64,000 nt of DNA, taken from positions 1,657,930-1,721,929 of the forward strand of contig CM030939.1 in NCBI GenBank assembly GCA_018136815.1, given 5' to 3'. Under the pieces are notes generated by a model that was given only the letters and a program-made list of their open reading frames with translations, was not told where the DNA came from and searched no databases. Below, piece by piece: positions 9,302 to 20,137 of the stretch. The first letter of the stretch is position 1, and each line of letters starts with the position of its first letter. This DNA comes from Isochrysis galbana. Taxonomy: Eukaryota; Haptophyta; Isochrysidales; Isochrysidaceae. The translations under genes and the position numbers were made by a program.

Positions 9302-11400
9302 TCTCTCGCGACGTGTTTGAGTTACCGGCGATGTGGGGTCTCGGTTATTTCACGTTTTGCTTGGTTTGGGTGAATGATTTGTCAGAGCAAGGCTCATCTC
9401 ACTCTTGGAGATGGCCTTAACCCCTGACAGAAAGATGCCATCTATTGTTGCAAGCTTTGCTGATGCAAACCATCTCAATCTAGATGGCAAGCTTTGCTGA
9501 TGTGGCCAACCATCTATGACCAAGCTTTTCGGGCGCGCAGCGCCCGAGCGCTGCTATAGGCGCGCGGCGCGCGCAGCACATACGGACGGCGGTATAGCTC
9601 GCCGGCCGACCGTTGCTATCTCTCATCTCTCATTGATAAATGTAAAGTGTTGAATACTTACACACAACAAGACGTGCTGCAATTAATTAGCCCACTCCCA
9701 TAATCCCATAATTATCCCTTGCCACATATCCCCGAGCCACCGAACTCACAACTCACAGCTCACAGGGGGGGGGGATAGGGTCCCAAAGCACTATTTTGGG
9801 AACAAGCTTTCTATCGAGCTTTAGGTGGACTCCAAAATCGACCATCTATGGACCAAGCTTTTGAGCAAGCTTTGCTGCAAATATCGGTTGCGCAAACGCG
9901 TAGTCTTAAAGACTACCGTGTAGTCTTGGGAGGGGGGGGGAAGACAACGGAAAATGTCAGCCTCCTTGGCCGCCTCCTAACCAACGGCCAAAGCCTCGCC
10001 ACGGTTCGCCCCCTGCCCCCGAGGGTGTCCCCTGTCATCCCCCTGCTTTGGGTGTCCAGGTTTGCACTGACAGCCCACTAAACAGTGTCCGGCAGCCATG
10101 GGGTCAGCAAGCGCTCGGCGCCTGGCGAGCGCCGAGCGATTCCCAAATTGGTACCCTTGGGGAGACCTCAAGCGATCGGGTCGCGGCGGAAGAAGGCGAT
10201 GTGCGGAGAGACCTTCTAGACAAGAGACGAGCAAGGGGCGACGAAACAAGACGCGAGACGCGAGGCACGCGCCATTCGTTCTCCTTTTCTTTCACCGAAA
10301 CCGCGGCGAAACTAATGTTAAACGTTGGTGCCCCCTCCGCGAGAATCGCGAAGAAGGACGGACGAGATGGAGGCAATCATCGAAGGAATCGTGAGAGGAA
10401 TCGAAGCGAGGGGGGGGGACAGTGCGCGCGCGGGGGGGGAACGAACGACGGCCGGAGGAAACGAAACGCGCGCGGAGGAGAAGAACCTCGCGCGGGGGGG
10501 GGGGGATAATATAACGGCTGGAGGCGACGGATGGCATGCCGAGGGAAAGAACCTGCCGCGGGGGGGGGGCGAGGGACCGAGGGCACGGCGGGGCAGCGTG
10601 GGAGGGCGCGAGGCCGATCTCGGAGCGAGATCTCGTCCTTTCCCTCGCCGGATTCAGACATTCAGACTCGAATTCGGAAGACTCGGCGACTTGAGAGAGG
10701 CTAGGAGACGGCTGAGCCAGCTCCTCCATGGCTCTTGACTGATGGGGTGGCGTGGGAACGCCGGTGGTCGACCGCGGACTCCGCGGTGACGTTGATTTGT
10801 GCTCGGACTCGGACCTAATGCTAAAATGTGAATAAAAATTAAATTTACAAGATTTTAGTCGACTCGTCGTTCCTGGCGTGCTGGACGCCAAAAACAGGGC
10901 TAATTTTCGAAATGGGAACGGGACACTCGACACGCAGAAGGCACGCGACAAGGACTACTTACACCCAGGGCCCCAAGGAATGGCCCGACGAAACCATCAT
11001 CCTGACAACTCCCCAAGGCCAGCCAAGGCCCCAAGCAAGAAGAAGATATCCAACAAGCCTGCCCCGTACCCGCATTGCTCTGAACTAGGCTCTAGGTAGT
11101 GCGTAGTGCACCAGAGCCGGACCCCGCAAACCGAAGACAAAGGAATGAGGAATGAAGGGGGGAAGGGAGGAGGAGGCGGTGGAGGGACGGGATGTAAGGG
11201 CGGCGCAATAGCAGTGACGAGGAAACCTAGACCTAGAAGGCGAGTAGCCCGCAGAATCTTGCCGGATGTCCGATGGTTTTTTAAAGGTTTTCGGTTTTCT
11301 TAAACCTGATCAACATCAAGTGAAATCGGACTGAAATTGAAATCGGGGGCCGTTGGGCTGTGCGCTTGGAATACGAGATAGCCTATAGCTAGCGGAGGTC
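9302..11400. other. gene-free region with short repeats
   Basis: No convincing gene. The AAGCTT-containing word ccatctatg(g)accaagctttt occurs at about 9513 and 9841, and related aagctttgctgatg words at about 9463 and 9494. A GC-palindromic stretch (gcgcgcggcgcgcgc) sits near 9560. G-runs interrupt 10400-10570. The long minus-strand frame at about 10292-10951 is Ser/Pro/Arg-rich and overlaps a dispersed repeat, so I do not call it. Confidence 0.5.
10430..10550. repeat. dispersed repeat, copy 1 (inverted match at 57800-57905)
   Basis: The sequence ggaggaaacgaaacgcgcgc through gataatataacggctggagg to atggcatgcc matches the reverse complement of about 57808-57900 (ggcgtgccgtccgttgcctc ... gttatattatcccc ... 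tcctccgcgcgcgggtcgtt). The G-run in the middle differs in length. Confidence 0.65.
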
Positions 11401-11792
11401 TCTAGTCCTCCTCGCCTCTTCCTCGCTGAAGACGCGAGAAAAAGTCACGAATGAGTGGGGGGCGTCTGGAGGCACGATCACGAATGTGTGGCGGACACCC
11501 GGAGGCACACGGTCTAAGCCAGCACTCATTTTGCCCCCGCCGCCTCATCGCCTCGCTCACAAAAGTACAGCATGTGCCCGCACTCCCCTGTTGTTCCGTT
11601 CCTTCTCGGCTTTCCTCCTGATTTGTTCCGTTCCTTCCCCTTTGCTTTCCCCGAATTTCTATGACTACGTTTTCAGGCAAGACGTTTGTTCTTCTCTCTC
11701 AAAATCGTCGTCTACAAAGAAGCTGTCGCCGCAGGGCATCAAGCGCACGGTGTGTCCGTAGTCGTTGCACTATGAACTGTTGCTCCGCCCTG
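11401..11792. other. gene-free 3' flank of the K+ channel gene
   Basis: Between the repeat-rich region and the stop codon of the channel gene. No poly(A) signal or second gene is obvious. Confidence 0.4.
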
Positions 11793-14330
11793 TCACGTTC
11801 CGAGCACGGGCATGGACGCCGTGTCCGTTATCGTCCGCTTCCGAATCTCGTCGGTAGGAGCGCTCAGCGTCACCGAACGCCTGCGTGGAGCCCCCTGCGC
11901 CGCCTCGAGATGCATCGCCTCGGATTCCCGTTGCTCTGCCGGCGAGCTTCGTTGGCGCTCCCTCAGCTGCTCGAGGCTCTCGCGAAGCAGCTCATGGCTC
12001 TTCGACATTCCCGCAACGCGTGCACAAAGGGAGCTCATCTCCGCCGCGAGCTCACGCTGCATCTCCATCAGCCGCTCGAGCTGTGAGTCCACGTCGTCGT
12101 GGAATTCCGTGGATTGGCGCGAGCCATCGTCCATCTGCGCGGCGGTCACGTTCTCCACTGGGCTCGGAGGGCTTCCCTCTCCGGAGGGCCGTGCGCCGAA
12201 CGCCTGGCTCGCACGCCGCAGACTTCCCAGCTCATCTCGCAGGTGCTTTGTGGGCTCCGTACGCCGGAGGAGCAGGGGCTTTCCGGCTGAGTTGGAACGG
12301 CGGAAGACAAGGGGACTCGGCCGCCCCGAGCAGCCGTCCGGCTTTGCCGCCGGAGCAGCGCGCACGCCCGCCTTGCCTCCGCTCTCCGAGTGCGACTGCT
12401 TGAGGCGAGGCAAAGCGGCGACCGTGCAGGACGGAGGCCGACGCGCCACCGGCGAGCTCGGCGGAAGGTGCGGCGACGAAATCATGAACGCCGGCGCCTT
12501 CCGCGGACCAACGGACCCGCTGTGCTCCACCATGTTCTCCTCGAAGAGCGCAGTGAGCTTTTGCTCGAGCGAGGGCTGCGTGCGCACCAGGGTGAAGCCG
12601 CGGGCCTGGTGGCGCGGGATGAAGGAACGAATGGGCTGGTCGCCCTTGAGCGCGATAAGGAGGAGCCTCTGTATCGCGAGACGCCGGCTCGCGAGGCGCA
12701 CCAGGGCCTCAAGCTCTGGGTACTCGTCCAGGACGTCATCGAGATCCTCGCGCCGCAGCGTGTACGCCTCGCAAAAGGTGAGCGCAACCGCCTGCGAGTG
12801 GTCGAGTAGCTGCCGCTTGTCGAGTATCATGTCGTCGCCCCACACGCCGCCGACGGAATAGAGCTGCCAGTTCTTCACGGCCAGACCGCGGCGGAGCACG
12901 TAGAGATAGCCAATGGGGAATCGCTCCTGCTCGACGTAGGCGCGCACGACGATGTGCTGCGCGATCGTGGCGATGAAGCTGCAGCCCACCTTGGTCGAGC
13001 TGAGCGACTTGAAGTACCAGATCTGCTCGATCCAGCTGCGGTTGGCCTCGAAGGCAACCTTCTCCTGGAGGAAGGGCGATAGCTTCGAGAGCAGCGCCGA
13101 GTCTGCGTTGGCCTTGTGCACCTCCCGCGCCTTGACGAAGAAGTCGCGCAGCGCGTGCCGCGTCGCGGGCGGCAGCCTACGAGCACGCATGAAGAAGTTG
13201 AGGTCGTCCATCGTGTTGCGGAAGCGCGTTGTGTCCGGGCTGAGGGTGGTGAGGATGCCGGCGGTCTGACCGATGATGTACGCCCACGCGAGGCCCGAGA
13301 GCAGCATCAGCAAGGAGCAGATGACGCGCTCAGGCGTGTTGAGCGGCAGCATTTCGCCATAGCCGACCGACGTGATGGTCATGACCGAAAAGTAGAGCGC
13401 GGCCGCGTACGCGTCGCCTGGCAGTGCGACGCAAGGGTCGCGGCCGTCGGCACAGACGAAGGACTCCTCGAACACGGAGATCCAGTTGCTGCTGTGGTTC
13501 GAGATGTGAAGCGGGAGCAGGTACCACAAGCACGCCTGCCAGTGCGACCACACGAGCAACGCAATGACAAGCTTGAGCAGCGTGATCGTCGCGTACGAGA
13601 ATTCGAGCCGGCCCATCAGTAGATCCTGCACCTGTCGCTCGATGACCCGATTCGCCTTGAGCATCCGCGCGAGGCGCGTGAATCGGACCAGCCGGAATGT
13701 GCGCGCCACATCGCCCACCGCGCTCTCGTAGTCGCTCAAGAGGAGCGGCAGCGCCCAAAACGGAAACACAGAGATGAAGTCGAGGATGAACCAGCCGAGC
13801 ACATAGTGCCTCGCGATGCGCGAGACCGAGGAGACCCACTGCCCGGAGCGGCTGTCGAAGAACATGAGCCGAAAGCAGAACACCATGTCGATCATGAAGA
13901 TGACGTCGACGATGCGGTTCATCACGAAGAGCGTCGTGCTGTACCCCAGCGGCGACGTGTTCCACTTGGGGTCTTCGAGGAAGGAGAGCTCATAGGGCAC
14001 GACGGTGGCGACGAAGCAGAGCGCACCGAGCATCACGAGGTCCCAGATCGGCATGACCGAGGAGGCGCGGGGGTCGATCACCCATGCGCGGAAGTCAGCG
14101 AGCGCCGAATTCTTCCTCCGGTTCAGCCTGGGCGAGCTGACGCGAGAGCGGGAGGAGCGCCGCGACAGCGCGGGCGGGGAGTCGGAGGAGCGGACGGTGG
14201 AGGTGGAGAGGCCGAGGATGGGAAGCTTGTACGCCGATCGGCCCAGCTCGCGCACGTGCTCGCGCGTGAGGGGAAGCCTCCGCGGCTGGGAGGGAGTGGC
14301 GCCTCTCGACTGCGGAGAGGGAGAGAGCAT
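11793..14330 (-). CDS. voltage-gated K+ channel with cNMP-binding-like domain
   Basis: An 845-residue intronless protein from an ATG at 14330. After a Ser/Arg-rich N-terminus, S1-S3 lie at about 93-200; S4 is the RTFRLVRFTRLARML segment (210-224) with regularly spaced arginines; S5 is near 245-275. The selectivity filter TSVGYG is at 320-325 and S6 follows. A C-linker and a degenerate cyclic-nucleotide-binding fold follow to about 560; the usual phosphate-binding motif is not clear, so ligand binding is doubtful. The tail is disordered and ends with a Leu/Glu heptad-like coiled coil (SQLERLMEMQRELAAEM region). The layout is that of EAG/plant-Shaker type channels of the plasma membrane. The first codons lie next to a (CGCT)n run. 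Confidence 0.88.
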   Translation of the reverse strand: MLSPSPQSRGATPSQPRRLPLTREHVRELGRSAYKLPILGLSTSTVRSSDSPPALSRRSSRSRVSSPRLNRRKNSALADFRAWVIDPRASSVMPIWDLVMLGALCFVATVVPYELSFLEDPKWNTSPLGYSTTLFVMNRIVDVIFMIDMVFCFRLMFFDSRSGQWVSSVSRIARHYVLGWFILDFISVFPFWALPLLLSDYESAVGDVARTFRLVRFTRLARMLKANRVIERQVQDLLMGRLEFSYATITLLKLVIALLVWSHWQACLWYLLPLHISNHSSNWISVFEESFVCADGRDPCVALPGDAYAAALYFSVMTITSVGYGEMLPLNTPERVICSLLMLLSGLAWAYIIGQTAGILTTLSPDTTRFRNTMDDLNFFMRARRLPPATRHALRDFFVKAREVHKANADSALLSKLSPFLQEKVAFEANRSWIEQIWYFKSLSSTKVGCSFIATIAQHIVVRAYVEQERFPIGYLYVLRRGLAVKNWQLYSVGGVWGDDMILDKRQLLDHSQAVALTFCEAYTLRREDLDDVLDEYPELEALVRLASRRLAIQRLLLIALKGDQPIRSFIPRHQARGFTLVRTQPSLEQKLTALFEENMVEHSGSVGPRKAPAFMISSPHLPPSSPVARRPPSCTVAALPRLKQSHSESGGKAGVRAAPAAKPDGCSGRPSPLVFRRSNSAGKPLLLRRTEPTKHLRDELGSLRRASQAFGARPSGEGSPPSPVENVTAAQMDDGSRQSTEFHDDVDSQLERLMEMQRELAAEMSSLCARVAGMSKSHELLRESLEQLRERQRSSPAEQRESEAMHLEAAQGAPRRRSVTLSAPTDEIRKRTITDTASMPVLGT

Positions 14331-15869
14331 CGTCTCGCTCGCTCGCTCGCTCGCTCGCTCGCTCGCGCTCTCTGCTCTCCCTCCCTTCCCCCGCCCCCAC
14401 CCCCACCCTCTCCCTCCCTCCCTCTTTTTTCCCCTCCCCTCTCCCCTTTCGCTCTCTCTCCTCCGCGCCCCTCGCTGGAGAGAGAGGAGAGAAAGACGAG
14501 AAGGGGAGAGAAAGAGAGAAGAGAAAGACGAGAAGGAGTGAAAGAGAGAGAGGCGAGAGACGAGAGAGAGAGGGGGAGAGAGAGTTGGGTGAGAGGGGGG
14601 GAGGAAGGGAATGGGGTGAAACGAAGACGAGCCGATGTAGAAGAGACTTTTCGAGGCGGGGTGAGAGGGAAGAGAAGGGGGGAGGATTCTTTAATTGGAG
14701 GGGGGAGGAGGGTGAATGTGTGGCGGGAGGCGAGAGAGAGAGAAGTGGAGAGAAGTCGGTGGAGAGAGAGGGGGGGGGGGGAGTAGGGGAGTCCTTTCGA
14801 ATGGAGAGGGGAAGAGAAGAAGAGAGAGTGGAGAGAAGAAGAAGAAGAAGAAGAAGGCCGTCCCGCAGGCGGATCTCGCCGCCGCACAGAGAAGTTTCTG
14901 GAGAGGGGGGGCGCGCGGCAGAGGAAGGAGAGGCGAGGAGGGCGTGGGGCGGGAGGGGGGAGAGAGAGGAGAAATCTCTCTTCAGGTGAGGTTAGTGTGA
15001 ACGTGGGGAGGGAGGAAGAGCTCACGCTGGGACCGGCGGAGAGAGGGGAGAGAGAGAGAGGGAGAGGGAGAGGGAGGGGGAGAGGGCGGGGGGGGGGAAG
15101 AAGGAGAGAGGGGGAGAGAGAGAGGAGAGAAGGGGGGGGGAGAGAGGGAGAGAGAGACTGGGGGAGTCAGAGAGAAGAGAAGAGTGGGCGACGCCTCCTC
15201 GGCGTCTCAACAACGCTGAGAAATGACCAGCCGAGGAGGGGCGAGGGAGAAGATGGCGAATGGAGAGAAGAGAGAGAAGAGAAGAGAGAAGAGAAGAGAG
15301 AAGAGAAGAGAGAAGAGAAGAGAGAAGAGAAGAGAGAAGAGAAGAGAGAAGAGAAGAGAGAAGAGAAGAGAGAAGAGAAGAGAGAAGAGAAGAGAGAAGA
15401 GAAGAGAGAGCCCGCGAGGAGCATGGCGCGACCGTTTCGGTCTGTCCCTCTCTCTCTCCATCTCTCCCGGCGGAGAAGAAGAAGGTCTCCCCTCATCTCG
15501 TGAACTCCCCCTCTCTTCTCTCCCCTCTCTCCCTCTCTCCCCTCTCTCCCTTTCTCTCTCTTCTCCCCCCCCCCCCCTCTCTCTCTCCCTTCTCTCTCTT
15601 CTCTCCCCTCTCTCTCCCCTCCCTCTCCCCTCTCCTCTCTCTCTCCTCTCTCCCAACCCTCTCTTCTCTCCTCTCTCTCTCCTCTCCCAACCCTCTCTCT
15701 CTCTCTCTTCTCTCCCCTCTCTCTCTCTCTCCCCAAGGCATCTCTGGCGAAACGGTCCAACCGGTCGCCCGCCCCCGGGACGTGGGGGAGGGGAGGAGAG
15801 GGGGCGGGGGGGAGAGGGCCGCCGTACGAGAGTCTTTCCTCTTCCTACTGTAGTTGTGGCTGGCGCAGT

Positions 15870-15902
<33 letters not shown>

Positions 15903-16875
15903 GCCGGGGGTGGGAAGAGAAAGAGAGAGAGAAAGAGGAGCAGAGGGAGAGGGGGGGAGAGACAGGGGAGGCCGGGTGGTTACGTCTCTTTCGCCTCCTC
16001 GTATATCCTGTCACCCGTGAGGTAGAAGCCACGACTCTCTCTCTCTCTCCCTTCTTTGGCACCCACGGTTTCATTCTGAGAAACGACCCGCGGAACTTAA
16101 GAGAGTGAACTCCTCGAGTCCGAAGAGGGTCCCGGACCTTGGCCCTTTTTTCCTCCCCTTTTCTTGTCCCCCCCCCCCCCACACTCCCCACACTCCATCA
16201 AGAAGGCACGCGATCCCTCCCGTCTCGTCTCGCTGTCTCGCTGCGCGTGGGGGGGGGAGGGCAGACAGGGTTTCGGAGGCTGTGTAGAGGGTTTTTGAGA
16301 AAGGTTTCACTCGGGTTTCATTCGGGTTTCACTCCGGGGTTTCACTTGCTCGACTACCGAGTAAAGCTGGGTGAAACCCGAGGAAAACAGGAAAACAACG
16401 TTTCTGCAAAATCGAGAAACAGCGTTCTGCTGGCCGCGAGAGGGGTTTCACTGCGCCGCCCCGATGACTCCGTCTCTCGCTCCGTCTCACGACCATATGC
16501 GGAAGGGCCCCCACTCCCGTTTGCGTTTGTTTCTTCTCTGTTTACGTTATTTTACGTCTCTCTTTATTTCGCGAATTTACCTTGAAGACCAAGGACCGTC
16601 ATATGAACTTTCTCGTCGTCACCTTAAGTAAACGATGAGTGACGAGTTCTTCTTCTCGTCGTCTACTTCCCTCGTTGGGGGGGCTCAGCGACGATGCCGA
16701 CCCGCCCCTTCACAGCGATGGAGCTGGAGAATGAGAATGCGGAGATGGCGTTGGCATTGGCTCTGTTAGAGGTAGAGGTGGGGACGGGAAAAATCGGCTT
16801 TTCACAATCGCACCCAAAAGTCGATGTGAATGCATGGAGAGGTGTCTCATGCTATCATAAGAGCTTCTGCAAAAG
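14331..16875. repeat. GA/CT low-complexity region
   Basis: Contains (CGCT)n at 14336-14370, pyrimidine runs at 14380-14460, purine runs at 14470-15170, a 12-bp array at 15262-15408, CT runs at 15510-15735 and GA runs at 15870-15960. The part from 16300 to 16460 repeats the word gggtttcac several times in direct and inverted form. Long Arg/Glu or Ser/Leu frames are composition artefacts. No gene is recognised; about 16500-16875 is ordinary sequence with nothing identifiable. Confidence 0.75.
15262..15408. repeat. 12-bp tandem array (AGAGAGAAGAGA)n
   Basis: About twelve near-perfect copies of a 12-bp purine unit. Because the unit is a multiple of three, every frame stays open and translates to a four-residue Glu/Lys/Arg repeat. 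Confidence 0.95.
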
Positions 16876-17490
16876 AAAACTATTGTTATAGTTTTAGCGA
16901 TGGAGCGCGCGCCGACCGCTCCCACCTCCCAGTCCCCCGCCGCCACGACGCCCCACCGGGGCCGCCCCAAGCCGCCGGAGCCGAAGCGCTCACAGGCCCC
17001 CCCCTGACTGACAGCGATGTTGACATGATCCTTCCGCCCTCGCCGCCCCAACAGCCACACAAGCAGGGAACAGGCAGAGTCCTGTTCCCTGCAGACCAAC
17101 AGGGCCAGCATCTGGCCCTCCCACCAGCCTCTGCTGCCGCTCCTCCACAACAAGGACTCCCCATGGTGGGTGGCAGCCCTGCTGCCACCCCCATGGAGGC
17201 AACTCCTACCGTCAGTGCACCCCTCGGGGGCGGGCACTTCACTCAACAAACAATCCTTGGAGCCTTTACGGCTTCCAACCCCTCAAACATCAATCCACAG
17301 AAGTCGTACGCCCAGGCGGCCGGCCCTAAAGGGAAGCAACCACAAGAAAAGCACAGAAGGCCCCATCTCTGCCCCCCCAACATCCACCGCCGCCCTCGCG
17401 CAAGCGAGCGGACCCGCAGTCGGAACCGAAGCCAATCCAAACACACAACACACAATTTGCCTCACCCCCCCATGATGATGAGGAGAAGTC
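16876..17490 (+). mobile_element. LINE 5'-end fragment (3' truncated)
   Basis: Begins with AAAACTATTGTTATAGTTTT and AGCG, then an ATG at 16900, the same 24-bp leader as the full-length LINE at 51276. It follows ORF1 for about 590 bp with indels (a stop appears near codon 36) up to the acidic Asp-Asp-Glu-Glu stretch, then changes to unrelated sequence near 17490. Confidence 0.85.
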
Positions 17491-18232
17491 AAAAACAGTG
17501 TTTTTCACCGTGTTTCTAGGAGACCCCTATGTCCGGAACAGAGGGCTGCGCGCTGCGCGCGCGCGGTGAGTGAGCGTGCGAGCAAGGCCATAGCCATAGC
17601 ATAATCAATCCCGCCGCCTGATTGCTGGGCCTCCCACCTACCACCTACCACTTCCACCTACCACCTAGCAAGCACCGCCTAGTTGGATGCAAGACAATCA
17701 ATCATCAATCACAATCATGCTTGACAGTTACAATTATACAATTACACTCCCACAGGAACTACCAGCTACCGGTAGCTGTGAGCTGTGAGCCTACGGGAGA
17801 TGGGGATATAAATATACATGGATTATATACTATATATCTATATATATATATGACCCGCTGTTTTCGGTACTGTGTTTCACCGTGTTTCCAAAAAAGCCAA
17901 AAACAGCTGTTTTTGGTGTGTTTCTAGACCTAACCCACCGTGTTTCACATCTAGGGTAGAGATTGAAGTATTGAGTATTGAAGTTGAAGTTGAAGTGGTC
18001 TCTCGGCGGGGGTACCACGTTTGGAATGGTGAATTGTAGTCTTGCAGAGTATCTTGTTAGCTAGCATCCCTAGCCATATACACCGGACGAGCCATGCGCC
18101 AACCGCGCACACACCCCATCGCGGGGGAGGGGCTCCGTTGCCGATGAAGGCTACGGACCACAGCACTAAGGTTATACTCGCACCACAAGAAAAACTTTAG
18201 CACGCTTCAGAAGCACCATATTGTAGGAGTAG
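17491..18232. other. gene-free stretch with a short repeated word
   Basis: The words caaaaacag.tgttttt and accgtgtttc..gtgtttctag occur at about 17492-17519 and again at about 17876-17925, bracketing about 380 bp that includes a GC-rich ctgcgcgctgcgcgcgcgcg stretch and a (TA)n run at about 17837-17850. This could be a small decayed element. Nothing coding is recognised. Confidence 0.4.
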
Positions 18233-18243
18233 TCTATAAATAT
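18233..18243 (+). promoter_or_regulatory. TATA box candidate
   Basis: The sequence tctataaatat stands about 66-76 bp upstream of the ATG of the C2orf69-like gene, a fitting position for a core promoter with a short 5' UTR. Confidence 0.45.
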
Positions 18244-18308
18244 GACCCACCTTCCCTCTCTTTCTCTTTTCTCTTCCCTCCGCCTTCTCTTCCTCCCCAC
18301 CGCAGTCA

Positions 18309-19259
18309 ATGCGCCCGCCCATCACAGTCACTGCCGAGTCCTCCTCCTCCACCGCCCCTCTCCTCAGAGCGAGCGTGCTGCCATCGCCCCTCCATGGCGG
18401 CTCGCTTGTCCTCTGCCTGCCCGGCGACATCTCCGCGCCGAGGCAAGCGATGGTCGCTCAGCCGTCCCTCGCTCCCTTCTCTCAGTGGTCTCTAGAATCC
18501 CTCACTCTGCGGCTAGCTGCCCACCTCCCTGGAGATTCGGTGGCTGTGGTACACCCGCCAAAGCAGCATGCAGGATTCAGCTGCTGGGAAGGCCTTGTGC
18601 CCCATCTCTCCCCTAGGGGAGACCCCGTGGGCGGCTACAGGGCGAGGGAGGGAGGGTGTGCGAGGGCGCTCACACAGCTGCTCGCTCAGATCAAAAATGA
18701 GTGCCCTATGCTAGAGCCGACCGCGCCGCTGCAGCTGCTCGGCTTCTCCAAAGGATGTATCGTCGTGAACCAGCTCCTCGCTGAGATCGGGCTCGCACAG
18801 CACGAGGCTCAAGAAGGGGGTGATGCGATGCAGCTCCTCAAGAGGATCGCAAGCGTGAGCTGGCTCGACCCAGGGGTGTCGGAGCAGGGGCCGGTGCTGC
18901 TAGACAAGCGCAAGCTGCTCAAGCACGCAGCTCGTGCCATAGTTCAGTCCGAGCCACGGCCGCGCCTCTCGGTTGCACTGACCTGCTACGCGCTCGAGCG
19001 GCACACTGCCGCGTGGCGGGGGTGGGTACCCGCATGGCTGCAGCGGGAGGGCGAATTGCAAGTCGCCCTACGCCGCTTCCGCCGGCGCATGAAACGACAC
19101 GGCGCAATCGTCGAGATCCAGCTTCTAACGCAGCGCCCGCCCACTCTCGAGACACACTTCGAGGTGATTGAGGCCTTCGTTCCCGTGTGGCGCGCTACGA
19201 CCGTGCAGCAACCCAAACTATCGAGTAACCGTGCAGCTAGTATGCGCAATAGCACGTGA
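18309..19259 (+). CDS. C2orf69/UPF0565-like alpha/beta-hydrolase-type protein
   Basis: A 316-residue intronless protein from an ATG at 18309. The key feature is LLGFSKGCIVVNQLLAEI at about residues 142-159: the GFSKGC nucleophile-elbow-like motif followed by a V(V/L)NQLL helix is what I know from the C2orf69 (UPF0565) family, linked in animals to mitochondria and esterase-like folds. Upstream, residues 65-110 contain VVHPPKQHAGFSCWEGLVPHL, and downstream a WLDPGVSE block resembles the family's conserved Trp-Leu-Asp segment. Catalytic activity of the family is not established. An alternative would be another serine-hydrolase-like family. Confidence 0.65.
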   Translation: MRPPITVTAESSSSTAPLLRASVLPSPLHGGSLVLCLPGDISAPRQAMVAQPSLAPFSQWSLESLTLRLAAHLPGDSVAVVHPPKQHAGFSCWEGLVPHLSPRGDPVGGYRAREGGCARALTQLLAQIKNECPMLEPTAPLQLLGFSKGCIVVNQLLAEIGLAQHEAQEGGDAMQLLKRIASVSWLDPGVSEQGPVLLDKRKLLKHAARAIVQSEPRPRLSVALTCYALERHTAAWRGWVPAWLQREGELQVALRRFRRRMKRHGAIVEIQLLTQRPPTLETHFEVIEAFVPVWRATTVQQPKLSSNRAASMRNST

Positions 19260-19724
19260 ACGGAGTCCGGCGTTCTCCTCCATGGGCGGTAGGCGGCTAT
19301 CGCTGGCCAGGAAAACGCGCGCGTGGTACACGAGCACGTACGTTACTTGAGCTTGAAATCGAAGGTTGCTGGTCTATTCTTCCTCCATTCTCTACCCTTC
19401 TCACAGAAGATTTGTTATGCTTGTGTGCATGTGGTTGTATTGCCTGTGGTGCCATTCGACTATTGCAAAGGGCATGGAACAGCTGTCCCAGTATACCGCC
19501 AGCAGTCGGCAGTATAATAGCAATATGTCGTTGTACGAATGTGAGTTTGTGTGTCTTGTAAGCATGATTGAGCAGCACCAGGCCAAGATGCTATTTGTAG
19601 CACTAATTTATAGGCGGCCGCGTCGCCTAAGCCTAAGATTAGCGGGCGCGCGGCGCTCAAAACCAAAAATAGAAGTGGGGGAGTTCGGGTTGAAAAAAAG
19701 GCCGGTATATCGGAGAGTCAGATC
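19260..19724. other. gene-free stretch
   Basis: Spacer between the C2orf69-like gene and a LINE remnant. No family resemblance in any frame. Confidence 0.4.
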
Positions 19725-20137
19725 AAACTATTGTTATAGTTTGACCTATGGCCTATGGAGCGTGCCGCGACCACTCCCGAGCCCCCGGCGACCATCGCCA
19801 CTGCGCCCCACCTAGGACACCCCACGCCGCGCCCGATAGGGCCAGGCAAGAGTTGCCCCGGCAACTTTTCGAGCAACATTGCGGTTTTTGAGTGTGCGAG
19901 CAACTCCGAGCATCTTTACCCCTAGAAGAGCAACCGCAAGCAGCAACTTTGAGCAACTTACTCCAACTCCCGGCCGAAGCAGAGCGCGCGGCCTCCCTGG
20001 ATCCAGCTTCTCCGCTAAAGAGGGAACTGGGGAAGGGGAAGGGGGTTGTTAGGGGTTAAGGTTGGGTAGTTGGGAGGTACACTAGCAAGCTGCCTCACGC
20101 CGCATACGTAGCGGGAAATTTTAAGAAGATTTTTTTT
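19725..20137 (+). mobile_element. mosaic LINE remnant: 5' end, hAT-like end, 3' end
   Basis: Positions 19725-19836 carry the LINE leader (AAACTATTGTTATAGTTT) and the first ORF1 codons (ATG at 19755). At 19837 a terminus TAGGGCCAGGCAAGAGTTGC begins and runs to about 19955; it is homologous to the right end of the hAT-like element at 50373-57591, read inward. From about 19965 to 20137 the sequence matches the LINE 3' region (cggccgaagcag, aagagggaactggg, ggggttaaggttgggt, cactgcctcacgccgc-like words) and ends with a T-rich tail. All LINE coding capacity is missing. Confidence 0.75.

Noticed and set aside
10292..10951. 219-residue minus-strand frame, Ser/Pro/Arg-rich
   Set aside because: It overlaps G-runs and the dispersed repeat shared with 57.8 kb and shows no family resemblance; the plus-strand frames there are equally open.
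11812..14000. Several plus-strand frames antisense to the K+ channel
   Set aside because: High GC and codon bias leave the antisense frames open; only the minus-strand frame shows transmembrane segments, the GYG filter and a coherent domain order.
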